NCBI RefSeq assembly: GCF_014197915.1 | Contig: NZ_JACIGK010000014.1 | Location: 1-64,000 of the forward strand | DNA from: Roseospira visakhapatnamensis | GTDB lineage: Bacteria; Pseudomonadota; Alphaproteobacteria; Rhodospirillales; Rhodospirillaceae | Direction of reading: 5' to 3' | DNA: 64,000 nt | Shown: positions 54,461 through 62,275 of the stretch, in pieces | Numbering within the stretch: the first letter of the stretch is position 1 | How the letters are laid out: every line of letters begins with the position of its first letter | Position numbers and translations under genes: made by a program | Notes under the pieces: model-generated | Database searches by the model: none | Told to the model about the DNA's origin: nothing | What the model saw: only the letters and a program-made list of their open reading frames with translations

Positions 54461-55759
54461 ATGGACAAGAAGAGAGTCGCCGTCACGGGGCTCGGCGTGA
54501 TCGCGCCCAACGGCACGAATGTGGATGAATTCTGGAAAAACATGAGGGTCGGAAAGAGCGGCATCGCCCGGATCGAGACCTTCGACGTGGACGCGTTCCA
54601 GTCCCGGATCGCCGGAATCGTCCAGGACTTCTCGCCCGACGACTACGACATCGACGACGACCAGAAGCACGGCCTTGACCGGTTCGCCCTGTTCGCCCTC
54701 GCCGCCGCCGAGGAAGCCATGCGCAACGCGGGCCTGCGGGAGGGGGACTACGACCCCGACCGGCTCGCCGTCAGCATCGCCACGGCCATCGCCGGCACCA
54801 AGTACATGGAGGAGGAGTTCCTTCGCCTCACCCAGGGCGGGTCCGCGCCGCTGGATGCCGCGCTGGCCAGCCCGGACCTGCTGCCCAACACGTGCTTTCA
54901 CATCGCCTCGTCGGAGATCGCCCGCAAGTACGGGGCCCGTGGCCCGGTGCATACGCTGGCGACCGGATGCACGGCCGGCCTGGATGCGGTCGGCGAGGCC
55001 ATGGAGATGATCCGCGCCGGCGAGGCGGACATCGTCATCGCCGGGGCCGCCGAGGCGCCGCTCACGCCGATCGCCCTGGGGGCCTTCGACATCATCGGCG
55101 CGCTTCCCGACGACCGCAACCACAGGCCCGACACCGCGTCGCGGCCCTATGACGTGTCGCGATCCGGGTTCGTGCTGGCGGAGGGCTGCGGCATCCTCGT
55201 GCTGGAGGACCTCGACCACGCGCGGCGGCGCGGCGCGCCCATCCTGGCCGAGTTGCGGGGCTTCGGCTCCACCTGCAACGCCTACCACATGACCGATCTC
55301 CAGCCCGAGGGAATCGACCTGCACCGGGCCATGGTGCTGGCACTGGCCGACGCCGGGCTCGACCCCGGGCGCATCGACTACGTCAACGCGCATGGCAGCT
55401 CGACGCCCCAGAACGACGTCAACGAAACCAATGCCGTCAAGCGCACGCTGGGCGCGCGCGCCCACGAAATCCCGGTGTGCTCGCTGAAGTCCATCGTCGG
55501 GCACGCCCTGGCGGGCGCCAACACGGTGGAGCTGGTCTCGCTGGTGCAGACCATCCTGCATCAGGAGACACCGCCCACCGCCAACCTGGTGACCCCGGAT
55601 CCGGCCTGCGACCTGGACTACGTCGCCGACGGCCCGCGCAAGACCCGCATCGATTTCGCCATGAAGGACGCCAGCGGGTTTTCCGGCATCCACAGCGCGT
55701 TGATCGTCGCCCGCTACGATCCGACCGCGTCTCACTCCGAGGAGGCTCGACTGGCATGA
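54461..55759 (+). CDS. type II PKS ketosynthase alpha (KS-alpha)
   Basis: 432-residue catalytic condensing enzyme. The Cys-His-His triad is intact: Cys170 in LATGCTAGLDAVGEAMEMIRAGE, His311 in NAHGSSTPQND and His348 in KSIVGHALAGAN with Lys343. The TGCTAGLDA context and the PYDVSRSGFVLAEGCGILVLEDL segment are those of aromatic type II PKS rather than FabF. It pairs with the chain-length factor encoded next, whose start overlaps this stop (ATGA). It performs repeated malonyl-ACP condensations; a malonyl-CoA:ACP transacylase is not encoded here and is presumably borrowed from fatty acid synthesis. Confidence 0.95.
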   Translation: MDKKRVAVTGLGVIAPNGTNVDEFWKNMRVGKSGIARIETFDVDAFQSRIAGIVQDFSPDDYDIDDDQKHGLDRFALFALAAAEEAMRNAGLREGDYDPDRLAVSIATAIAGTKYMEEEFLRLTQGGSAPLDAALASPDLLPNTCFHIASSEIARKYGARGPVHTLATGCTAGLDAVGEAMEMIRAGEADIVIAGAAEAPLTPIALGAFDIIGALPDDRNHRPDTASRPYDVSRSGFVLAEGCGILVLEDLDHARRRGAPILAELRGFGSTCNAYHMTDLQPEGIDLHRAMVLALADAGLDPGRIDYVNAHGSSTPQNDVNETNAVKRTLGARAHEIPVCSLKSIVGHALAGANTVELVSLVQTILHQETPPTANLVTPDPACDLDYVADGPRKTRIDFAMKDASGFSGIHSALIVARYDPTASHSEEARLA

Positions 55760-56919
55760 CCCGAGACGTCGTCATCACCGGCATGGGCGTGGTCCTGCCG
55801 AAGACCCGGTCCCTCGACGCGCTGTGGCACCACGTCGGCACTCCCGGCCCCCATGTCGAGCGCCTGTCGTCGCGCATCGCCGGCAGCCGGATCGACGAGA
55901 GCGCCATCGCCGAGGCCCTGCCGCCGCGGCTGTCGAGGAAGCTCGACGCGTTCACCCGGTATGCCCTGATCGCCACGCAGTCGGCGATCGAGGACGCGGC
56001 GCTGGCCCTGGACGGCATCGACCGCGAGCGCTGCGGTGCCTTCGTCGGCAACTGCTTCGGCGGCTGGCGGTTCACGGAACGTGAACTGCGCCATCTGCAT
56101 GGGATCGGTCCGCGCGCCGTGAGCCCGTTTCAGGCGACGAGCTGGTTCCCGGCCGCGCCGCAAGGCCAGATCACCATCGTGCACGGCCTCAAGGGGTTCA
56201 GCAAAACCTACATGGCCGACCGCATGAGCAGCCTGGTGAGTGTCGCCTCCGCCGCCAGCCTCATCCGGCGGGGGCAACTCGACGTGGCCATCGCCGGGGG
56301 CGCGGAAAGCACCAACACGGACTTCGTCCGCGCGGCCCTGGAACGGATCGCCGCCGCCAACGGCGAGCCCGATCCCGCCGAAAGCGGCTTCCAGGTTTCG
56401 GAGGGCGCCGTCTTCCTGGTGCTGGAGGACGCCGGCCATGCCCGGGCGCGGGGCGCTCGCGTCTATGCCGGCCTGCGGTCCTTCGCCATGCGCAACGCGC
56501 CCAGCCGCCCCGACCAGTACGCCGTCGATCCGCGAGTGCTGGAGGGCACCATGCGGCGGGTGCTGGGCAACCTGAAGGCCGACATCGTGCTGCCGGACGC
56601 CAGCGGCCTCGCCCGCGTGGACGCCTGCGAGCAGGCGGCCCTGGACACGGTCTGCCCGGGGGTCCCGGCGTTGCGGCCCAAGGGGGCGTATGGCCATGCC
56701 TTCGGCGCCGAGGGGGCGCTCGACGTCGTGTTCGCCAGCCTCATGCTGCACCGCCAGCAACGCCTTCCCACGGTGCCGTCCGGGGACGACGGCGCCGACC
56801 TTTCCTCCGCCCGGAGCGGGACCGCTCGGGATGCCCGTCAGGCGATCGAGCGGATCCTTATCAACGCCTGCGCCATGGGCGGCGGCGCCGGCAGTCTCTT
56901 GCTCACGAAGGAGAGCTGA
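55756..56919 (+). CDS. chain-length factor (KS-beta), atypical
   Basis: 387-residue non-catalytic ketosynthase partner. Where KS-alpha has the active-site Cys, canonical chain-length factors have Gln in V-A-D-Q-A-G-G-L-D; here the segment is TYMADRMSSLVSVASAASLIRRGQ, with Arg156 in the Gln position. The second-His region is also lost (LPDASGLARVDACEQ), while YGHAFGAEGALDVV is kept. It is shorter than many CLFs. It should form the heterodimer with KS-alpha that sets chain length. The unusual position may mean a divergent product or priming mode. GGAGG lies 10 bases before the ATG. Confidence 0.88.
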   Translation: MTRDVVITGMGVVLPKTRSLDALWHHVGTPGPHVERLSSRIAGSRIDESAIAEALPPRLSRKLDAFTRYALIATQSAIEDAALALDGIDRERCGAFVGNCFGGWRFTERELRHLHGIGPRAVSPFQATSWFPAAPQGQITIVHGLKGFSKTYMADRMSSLVSVASAASLIRRGQLDVAIAGGAESTNTDFVRAALERIAAANGEPDPAESGFQVSEGAVFLVLEDAGHARARGARVYAGLRSFAMRNAPSRPDQYAVDPRVLEGTMRRVLGNLKADIVLPDASGLARVDACEQAALDTVCPGVPALRPKGAYGHAFGAEGALDVVFASLMLHRQQRLPTVPSGDDGADLSSARSGTARDARQAIERILINACAMGGGAGSLLLTKES

Positions 56920-56920
56920 C

Positions 56921-57187
56921 ATGACCACCTCGCAGGAGCGCATCGAAACCGTCGTGATCGACGCCATCGCCACGTCCCTGAGTGCCGATCCCGCGACGAT
57001 CAACGCCGACACCCAGTTGGAGGATGACCTGGGCGTCGATTCCACGGAACTGATCGGGATTATCGTGGAGATTGAGAAGGCTCTCAGCATCAGCCTGAAG
57101 GGCCTTGACTACGCCAAGTTGAAGACACCAGCCGATCTGGTGGCCGTGATCACCAAGGTGGTCCGCGTCGAGGAGCCGGTGGCCTAA
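56921..57187 (+). CDS. polyketide acyl carrier protein
   Basis: 88-residue four-helix ACP. The 4'-phosphopantetheine attachment Ser41 is in LEDDLGVDSTELIGIIVEIEKAL, with a strongly acidic helix [11 protein letters not shown] precedes the start, one base after the CLF stop codon. It completes the minimal PKS KS-CLF-ACP and is presumably modified by the transferase encoded at 60797. Confidence 0.93.
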   Translation: MTTSQERIETVVIDAIATSLSADPATINADTQLEDDLGVDSTELIGIIVEIEKALSISLKGLDYAKLKTPADLVAVITKVVRVEEPVA

Positions 57188-57196
57188 AGCCGCGAC

Positions 57197-57233
57197 CCGG
57201 ACGGAGGGGGCGCGGTCGTGTCCCTCCGTCCGG
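57197..57233 (+). terminator. strong hairpin after the ACP gene
   Basis: CCGGACGGAGGG (57197-57208) pairs perfectly with CCCTCCGTCCGG (57222-57233) around a 13-base loop, just after the ACP stop. A run of eight T occurs only later, at 57280-57287, after a weaker CGGT/ACCG pairing. Together they probably attenuate or end transcription between the minimal PKS genes and the ABM genes, or stabilise the 3' end of the abundant ACP message. The remaining bases to 57402 hold no gene. Confidence 0.5.
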
Positions 57234-57402
57234 CTGGCCGCCCGGCCGGCCCTCCGGTCGACGGGCCGTCATGCCACCGTTTTTTTTGGGCCGCGATACG
57301 AGCCTTCGGGCGCGAGTCCGGACGGTCTCGCCCCGGGCTCTCGTCACGGGAGTCCGTCGGGGGGCCGTCCGCCGACGGCGCGGGTCCGTGTGGGAGGCGA
57401 CC

Positions 57403-58002
57403 ATGATCACCACCTTTGCATTCCATGAGACTCCCCCGGACGGCCTGTCGCGCCACCCGCGCGTCCGGCGCGTCGGTGGACGCGGCGCGGTGCTGACCTT
57501 TCCGCTGGCCCGCGACGACGCCGAGACCTTCGACCGTCAGGGTTATGGCGGGTCGCGGTACGGGGCGGTCGTGATGGAGACCCTGCGCGAGGGCGTGGAC
57601 CCGATCGCGGCGCCGGAACGGGCGGGCGCCAGCTTGACCCTCGACACCGCCTGTGTGATGCGGGTCAGGGGGACCGGGGGCGGCCCGGCCACCGGCGTGG
57701 TCCTGTTCACCCTGTGCGACCTCGCCGAAACCGACGCGCCCGCCTTCCTCGCGCAGTTCACGGCGGCGAGCGCCTTCATGGCCCGCCGGCCGGGCTTCCG
57801 GAGCGCGCGTCTCTATCGCGAGCGGTCCTCCCGGGCCCGCGCCGCCTTCGTCAACGTCGCCGCCTGGACGACCGTCGCCGCCTTCGTCGACGCGTTCTCC
57901 AGCGACGCGTTCAAACGCATCATCGTCGGCGGCTTCGAGACGCGCAGTCGGATCCTGGTCGCGCCTCTTCCGTCCGCCCCGGTTCTGGAGGCCGCGCAAT
58001 GA
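57403..58002 (+). CDS. double ABM-fold protein 1 of 4
   Basis: 199-residue protein. The C-terminal half (about 100-195) is an antibiotic biosynthesis monooxygenase-type dimeric alpha/beta-barrel domain: VVLFTLCDLAETDAPAFLAQFTAASAFMARRPGFRSARLYRERSSRARAAFVNVAAWTTVAAFVDAF. The N-terminal half is a degenerate copy. ABM enzymes in aromatic polyketide pathways oxidise anthrones to quinones without cofactor (ActVA-Orf6, ElmH), and the same fold includes TcmI-like cyclases. GGGAGG precedes the start. First of four tandem paralogues, coupled to the next by ATGA. Confidence 0.82.
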   Translation: MITTFAFHETPPDGLSRHPRVRRVGGRGAVLTFPLARDDAETFDRQGYGGSRYGAVVMETLREGVDPIAAPERAGASLTLDTACVMRVRGTGGGPATGVVLFTLCDLAETDAPAFLAQFTAASAFMARRPGFRSARLYRERSSRARAAFVNVAAWTTVAAFVDAFSSDAFKRIIVGGFETRSRILVAPLPSAPVLEAAQ

Positions 58003-58667
58003 TCGTCCGCATCGATCTTCTCGACACCCCCGATCCCGGCCCCGTGGCGCGGGTCTGGTCGACGGCGCTGCGGGAGGCGGCGCCGATGCCGGGCTTCGGC
58101 GGCGCCCGGCTGTACCGGGTCTACCGGCGCCTGAACCGCGAGGGCTATGCCCTGGTCAGCATGGCCCGCTGGGACAGCCTGGCCGCGTATCACGAGTCCG
58201 ATCTGGCCTCGGCGCGCCCGCCCTTCGGCGCCTGGACCCGGCCCGGGATCCATCTCTACGCGCCGGTGGACGCCAGCGCCGCCAATCCCCGTCCCGTCGA
58301 GGACGGTCACCTCATCATCACCAATCCCTACCGGATCGACCGGCAGTCGGCGGGCGAGAACGCGCGGATGTGGAGCGCGACCAAGACGATGATGGAAAGC
58401 CGCGAGGGCTTTCTCGATGCCGAGTTGTTCCAGACCTTCCACCCGGAGACCGACGAATACTACTTCGTCAGCCGGGCCCGCTGGGAGACCGAGGCGTTCT
58501 TCATGAAGCAGTTCGCCGGCAAGGACTATAAGGCACTGGTCGCCCCCTTCGAAGGCACCTTCCAGATCTGCTTCTCGCATGTCGAGGACGCGGTAACGGC
58601 CGGGATGCCCGTCGCGGCCCTTCGGCAGCCTTCCCCTTCCATCGCAACCGAACAGGTGACGTCATGA
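57999..58667 (+). CDS. double ABM-fold protein 2 of 4
   Basis: 222 residues in two ABM-like halves: residues 1-95 (MIVRIDLLDTPDPGPVARVWSTALREAAPMPGFGGARLYRVYRRLNREGYALVSMARWDSLAAYHES) and about 105-205 (HLIITNPYRIDRQSAGENARMWSATKTMMESREGFLDAELFQTFHPETDEYYFVSRARWETEAFF). Each half shows the GF-x-x-(A)-x-L-(Y/F)-(R/Q) strand and the W-(E/D)-(S/T) motif of ABM domains. Overlaps genes 1 and 3 by four bases, so the four are co-translated in fixed order. Confidence 0.82.
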   Translation: MIVRIDLLDTPDPGPVARVWSTALREAAPMPGFGGARLYRVYRRLNREGYALVSMARWDSLAAYHESDLASARPPFGAWTRPGIHLYAPVDASAANPRPVEDGHLIITNPYRIDRQSAGENARMWSATKTMMESREGFLDAELFQTFHPETDEYYFVSRARWETEAFFMKQFAGKDYKALVAPFEGTFQICFSHVEDAVTAGMPVAALRQPSPSIATEQVTS

Positions 58668-59317
58668 TCATGGTCATCGATTTCCTGGAGGCATCGGATC
58701 TGCAACGCGCCAGGGAGACCTGGTGGGCGGTGAGCGGGGTCCTCTCTCGATGCGCCGGGTTCCAGGACGGCCAGTTGCTGGAGACCTTCGACACCGTCCA
58801 GCCCCGGGTCGGCTATCCCCTGGCCAGCGCGACCCGCTGGGACAGCGCGGCGGACTGGGACCAGGCCCGCGCCGCCGCCAGGAGCGACCCCAAGGTGCTT
58901 GCGATCCTCGGCGCCTCCGGCACCCGCTTCACCAGCCTGAAGGCCGACCTCGTCGACGGGCGTGCCTTCACGTTCCGGGGCGAGTCCCCGCACATGGTGC
59001 TGTTCGACATCGTCTACCTGGCGCCCGGCCAGGCCGAGGACTACGCCGCCATGTGGCACGAGGCGAACGCCTACATGGGCGCGCGTCCCGGCTTCGTGAA
59101 CGCCAGCCTGCACCGCAGCCGCGCGGCCGATGACGCGATCGCCTTCGTCAACATCGCCGAGTGGGAGACGACGGACCTGTTCTTCGACGCGGTGCACACC
59201 GCGCGCTTCGCCGAGATCGTTGAGTCCTTCAAGGAGGACTTCTCGCTGCTGCTGACGCGGCGCGTGCTGCATCGCGGACCGAACGCCACCTCGCTGCTGA
59301 CGGGAGACGCGGCATGA
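58664..59317 (+). CDS. double ABM-fold protein 3 of 4
   Basis: 217 residues, again two ABM halves: 1-95 (MIMVIDFLEASDLQRARETWWAVSGVLSRCAGFQDGQLLETF...ATRWDSAADWDQA) and about 105-205 (HMVLFDIVYLAPGQAEDYAAMWHEANAYMGARPGFVNASLHRSRAADDAIAFVNIAEWETTDLFFDA). The second half is the most canonical ABM sequence of the set. No cofactor motif is seen, consistent with cofactor-free oxygenases. ATGA overlaps link it to genes 2 and 4. Confidence 0.83.
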   Translation: MIMVIDFLEASDLQRARETWWAVSGVLSRCAGFQDGQLLETFDTVQPRVGYPLASATRWDSAADWDQARAAARSDPKVLAILGASGTRFTSLKADLVDGRAFTFRGESPHMVLFDIVYLAPGQAEDYAAMWHEANAYMGARPGFVNASLHRSRAADDAIAFVNIAEWETTDLFFDAVHTARFAEIVESFKEDFSLLLTRRVLHRGPNATSLLTGDAA

Positions 59318-59970
59318 TGCACATGGCTGAAATCGTCTCGGGCGAGCCGGACCGCGAGGCCTGGGCCTCCTGGCTGGATGAGACCCGTGTTCTGCGGGAC
59401 CGGCACGGTCTGGTCGATGCGGAGCTTTTCGAACGCGTCGAGGACATCCGCGACGCCACCTACGCCTACATCTCCGTGCGCGGCTGGACGCACGAGGAGG
59501 ACTTCCAGGAAGCCATGGCCCTCGGGGCGCTGGACCACGGTTTTTCCGGCCGGGCCGTCGAGAGGATCGTGATCCGGATGCGGACCCAGCTCGGCGACCT
59601 TGCCCCGACCGGACCGGGGCATGTCTGGCTGGTCAATCCCTTCGAGATCGCGGGCGCCGAGATCGAGGGCGCGCTCGCCATGTGGGACCGGGCCAAGGAC
59701 CACATGCTTGCCCACCCCGGCTTCATGAACGCGCGCCTGTTCCGGGCCCGCTCGCCGGCCGCCAAGCACGGCCTGCTCAACGTCTCGCAATGGCGGGATG
59801 CGGCGTCGTTCAAGCAGGCGCTGGCGGACCGGGCCTATGACCGGCATCGCGAGCGGTCCCTGTCCTACAAGCTGCATCCATCGCTGTGCCGGCGTGTCTT
59901 CGACCTCGGCGAGGCATCGGCGGCGCCCGTTCCGGTGCCGTCCGTGCCGGCGGAGTCGGTGGTCGCCTGA
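59314..59970 (+). CDS. double ABM-fold protein 4 of 4
   Basis: 218 residues: N-half (EAWASWLDETRVLRDRHGLVDAELFERVEDIRDATYAYISVRGWTHEEDFQEAM) and C-half (HVWLVNPFEIAGAEIEGALAMWDRAKDHMLAHPGFMNARLFRARSPAAKHGLLNVSQWRDAASFKQAL). It shares with protein 2 the start of the second half (L-x-N-P-(Y/F)-x-I), suggesting 2 and 4 are closer to each other. Last of the four overlapping genes; a 93-base gap follows. Confidence 0.82.
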   Translation: MMHMAEIVSGEPDREAWASWLDETRVLRDRHGLVDAELFERVEDIRDATYAYISVRGWTHEEDFQEAMALGALDHGFSGRAVERIVIRMRTQLGDLAPTGPGHVWLVNPFEIAGAEIEGALAMWDRAKDHMLAHPGFMNARLFRARSPAAKHGLLNVSQWRDAASFKQALADRAYDRHRERSLSYKLHPSLCRRVFDLGEASAAPVPVPSVPAESVVA

Positions 59971-60063
59971 TCCCCGCGCCGGGACGCGCGTGCCGTCGGC
60001 GGCCGTCCGGCCCGCGTCCCGGCTCGGCCCTTGCCCGTTCATACAATCCGAGAGGAAAGCACC

Positions 60064-60786
60064 ATGTCGCGACACGTTGCCGTCGTCACCGGCGCCAGCC
60101 GAGGCATCGGGCGCGAGGTTGCCCGGCATTTCGCGAGCCGGGGATACGACCTTGTTCTGGTGGCCCGGGACGAGTCCAGGCTCGCGGCGGCCGCCGAGAC
60201 CCTGCGCGCGGACCACGGGATCGCCGTTGAGTCCGTGGCCGTCGATGTCTGTGCCCTTGCCGACGCCGCGCGCGCGGTGCTCGACGCCGTCGACCGCGGG
60301 GGCCGCCTGGACGTGCTGGTGAACGCGGCGGGGATCTTCCGCTTCGGGACCAGCGTCGCGAGTGTCGACGACCTGGACGCCATGCTGCGGACCAACGTGC
60401 TGGCCATCCACAATCTGTGCGCGGCCTGTCTCGATCATCTGAGGCAGGCCGAGGACGGGCGCATCTTCAACATCTCGTCGATCGCCGGCGTCGAGCCGTT
60501 CGCGCCGGTCGGCGGCTATGCGGCCAGCAAGCACGCCCTGGTGGGATACGGGCGGTCGCTCGCGCGCGAGCAGCTTCCCAACGGCGTCAAGGTCACCACC
60601 CTGTGTCCGGATGTGGTGGACACGGACATGGGGGCCGGGTCCGGCCTGCCGCCCGAGGACATGATCGCGCCGGCCGACATCAGCCGGGCGATCGACTTCG
60701 TGATGTCCCTGTCCCCGGCGGCGGTGGTCGAGCATCTCACCATCGGCTGCAAGCCGGCGACAGAGGGACCCCGGGCGCAGGGGTGA
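60064..60786 (+). CDS. SDR oxidoreductase of the PKS cluster
   Basis: 240-residue short-chain dehydrogenase/reductase: cofactor motif TGASRGIG, NAAG, catalytic Ser139 (NISSIAGVEPF), Tyr152 and Lys156 (GGYAASKHALVG), and LCPDVVDTDMGAG. It is not an ActIII-type KR and is more divergent from the first reductase, so it probably acts as a tailoring reductase on a later intermediate. GAGAGGAAAG precedes ATG60064. Specific substrate unknown. Confidence 0.88.
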   Translation: MSRHVAVVTGASRGIGREVARHFASRGYDLVLVARDESRLAAAAETLRADHGIAVESVAVDVCALADAARAVLDAVDRGGRLDVLVNAAGIFRFGTSVASVDDLDAMLRTNVLAIHNLCAACLDHLRQAEDGRIFNISSIAGVEPFAPVGGYAASKHALVGYGRSLAREQLPNGVKVTTLCPDVVDTDMGAGSGLPPEDMIAPADISRAIDFVMSLSPAAVVEHLTIGCKPATEGPRAQG

Positions 60787-60796
60787 GCGCCGCTCC

Positions 60797-61543
60797 ATGA
60801 GGCAACGTGCCGGGGTGCGCGCCACCTCCTGGACGCCGGTGCGCCTGCGCGACCTGGCCGCCGCGCATGCCGCCGGCGGCGGCATCAGCGTGTTCATGCT
60901 GCATGACCGCCAGCGCGGGGACTGGCGCCCGCGCAGCCGGGAGGCGGCGCATGCCGTCCTGCGGGCCGCGACCGGCGACCCGGCCCTGTGCATCGAGAAG
61001 GATCGATTCGGAAAGCCGTTCGTCCCGGGACGCCCGCTGCATGTGAGCATCAGCCACAGCGGGCCGGCGTTGGTGATCGCCCTGGGGGCGGTCGATCTTG
61101 GGGTCGACGTCGAGATCCTGCGCCATCCTACGCGCTGGCGCGACCTCTATGCATGGATTGTCGCGCCCGACGAGCGTCTCGCGGACCCGAGTCCGCGCGA
61201 CTTCCTGCGCTGCTGGACCGCCAAGGAGGCCCTCGTCAAGCTGCTGGGGCGGGGCCTGGCCGAGGGCCTGGACTCCCTGTCCCTGCCCGCCGACCCGCCC
61301 CGGCCGGACGGGGGCGCGGGGGCGCGGGCGTCGTCCTTTCGACGGGTCGTGGCGCATGGTCGGACCTGCTGGGTCCGTCATCTGGCGCCTTGGCGGGAGA
61401 CGACGCTTGCCCTGGCGGTGGCATGTCCACACTTCACGCGTACTTTTATGATTATTGACTATCCTTGCCTTTCGTCACTACACTGTATCGGTGAGGCAGA
61501 ATTTTATAAAACGCAAAAAGAAAGTTTGCCCACGGCTCTTTAA
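60797..61543 (+). CDS. 4'-phosphopantetheinyl transferase, Sfp type
   Basis: 248-residue enzyme that converts apo-ACP to holo-ACP using CoA. Motifs: FGKPFVPGRPLHVSISHSG, magnesium-binding Asp104 and Glu106 in LGVDVEIL, and Glu144 in FLRCWTAKEALVKLLG. Its presence in the cluster implies dedicated activation of the ACP at 56921. The last 35 residues (after LALAVACP) come from AT-rich sequence and look like run-on translation into the spacer rather than conserved protein. It starts 10 bases after the SDR stop. Confidence 0.92.
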   Translation: MRQRAGVRATSWTPVRLRDLAAAHAAGGGISVFMLHDRQRGDWRPRSREAAHAVLRAATGDPALCIEKDRFGKPFVPGRPLHVSISHSGPALVIALGAVDLGVDVEILRHPTRWRDLYAWIVAPDERLADPSPRDFLRCWTAKEALVKLLGRGLAEGLDSLSLPADPPRPDGGAGARASSFRRVVAHGRTCWVRHLAPWRETTLALAVACPHFTRTFMIIDYPCLSSLHCIGEAEFYKTQKESLPTAL

Positions 61544-61564
61544 AACCATAGAGCGTAGAGTCAC

Positions 61565-62101
61565 GTGCAAGAGATTAAAACAGGCGATGACTTGATCTTG
61601 ACCGGTATCATTCTTGAGATTTTCCGGTTGCGGAGAAAGTTGCTCGACAAGGGCGATGAACTCGTCCGGCCCTTGCGCCTGACGAGCACCGACTGGCAGC
61701 TCCTGGGCGCGGTCGCGCTCGCCGGTCAACCCATGACGACGCCCATGATCGCGGAAACGATGGGGCTCACGCGCCAGGGGACGCAAAAGCGCCTCAACAA
61801 GATGGTGGGCGAGGGCTATTTCCAGCAACGGCCCAATCCGCGTCACGAGCGCTCGCCGCTCTATGTCCTGACCGAGCGTGGATCCCTGGCGTTCGAAAAG
61901 GCGATGGCCCTGCATGCGCGTTGGGCCAGGACCTTGGTCGAGGATCTCAACGCGCGTCATCTGGATCACGCGCTAGAGGTGCTCAAGGCGCTGGACCACC
62001 GACTCGATCGCGTCACGATCCCCGGGAGCGGCGCCTGGAGCCGATCGGCGGAGGGCGAGCGCGACCTGTCGTGGGGGCCGCGCGGCGACGCGCGCCGCTG
62101 A
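61565..62101 (+). CDS. MarR family transcriptional regulator
   Basis: 178-residue winged-helix regulator: LRLTSTDWQLLGAVALAGQPMTTPMIAETMGLTRQGTQKRLNKMVGEGYFQQRPNPRHERSPLYVLTERG. Start is GTG61565; the sequence before it is AT-rich with weak ribosome-binding potential (TAGAG). It lies 21 bases after the transferase gene, so it probably belongs to the polyketide operon and may control it. The C-terminal 25 residues are Arg/Gly-rich and unconserved. Confidence 0.88.
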   Translation: MQEIKTGDDLILTGIILEIFRLRRKLLDKGDELVRPLRLTSTDWQLLGAVALAGQPMTTPMIAETMGLTRQGTQKRLNKMVGEGYFQQRPNPRHERSPLYVLTERGSLAFEKAMALHARWARTLVEDLNARHLDHALEVLKALDHRLDRVTIPGSGAWSRSAEGERDLSWGPRGDARR

Positions 62102-62209
62102 TCGCCGAAAAACCACCAGAGCGGGCGTTCTCATGGGCGACGCCGCATATCGCGCCATGGTTGGAACGGGCGTGTCACCCGGTTGGGGTGTCGCGCCGCC
62201 GTTCCGCGC

Positions 62210-62247
62210 TTGAAGGACGTGATCGGGCCTGTTATATAGCGTGCTAT
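62210..62247 (+). promoter_or_regulatory. promoter with overlapping inverted repeat
   Basis: TTGAAG (62210-62215) and TATATA (62233-62238) are 17 bases apart, a good sigma-70 promoter for this genome. The inverted repeat ATAGC-GT-GCTAT (62236-62247) overlaps the -10 and could be an operator. It serves the membrane-protein gene at 62276. Confidence 0.6.
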
Positions 62248-62275
62248 CTTGATGGCTTCGGACGGAGACGCAACC

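Noticed and set aside
54461-57187. Fatty acid or aryl-polyene synthase
   Set aside because: Presence of a true KS-alpha/CLF pair, an ActIII-like reductase and a di-domain aromatase; aryl-polyene clusters have acyltransferases, dehydratases and exporters not seen here.
59071-61050. 659-codon minus-strand frame across the end of the ABM genes and the SDR gene
   Set aside because: Low-complexity Arg/Ala/Gly composition; the plus-strand genes carry recognisable domains and ribosome-binding sites.
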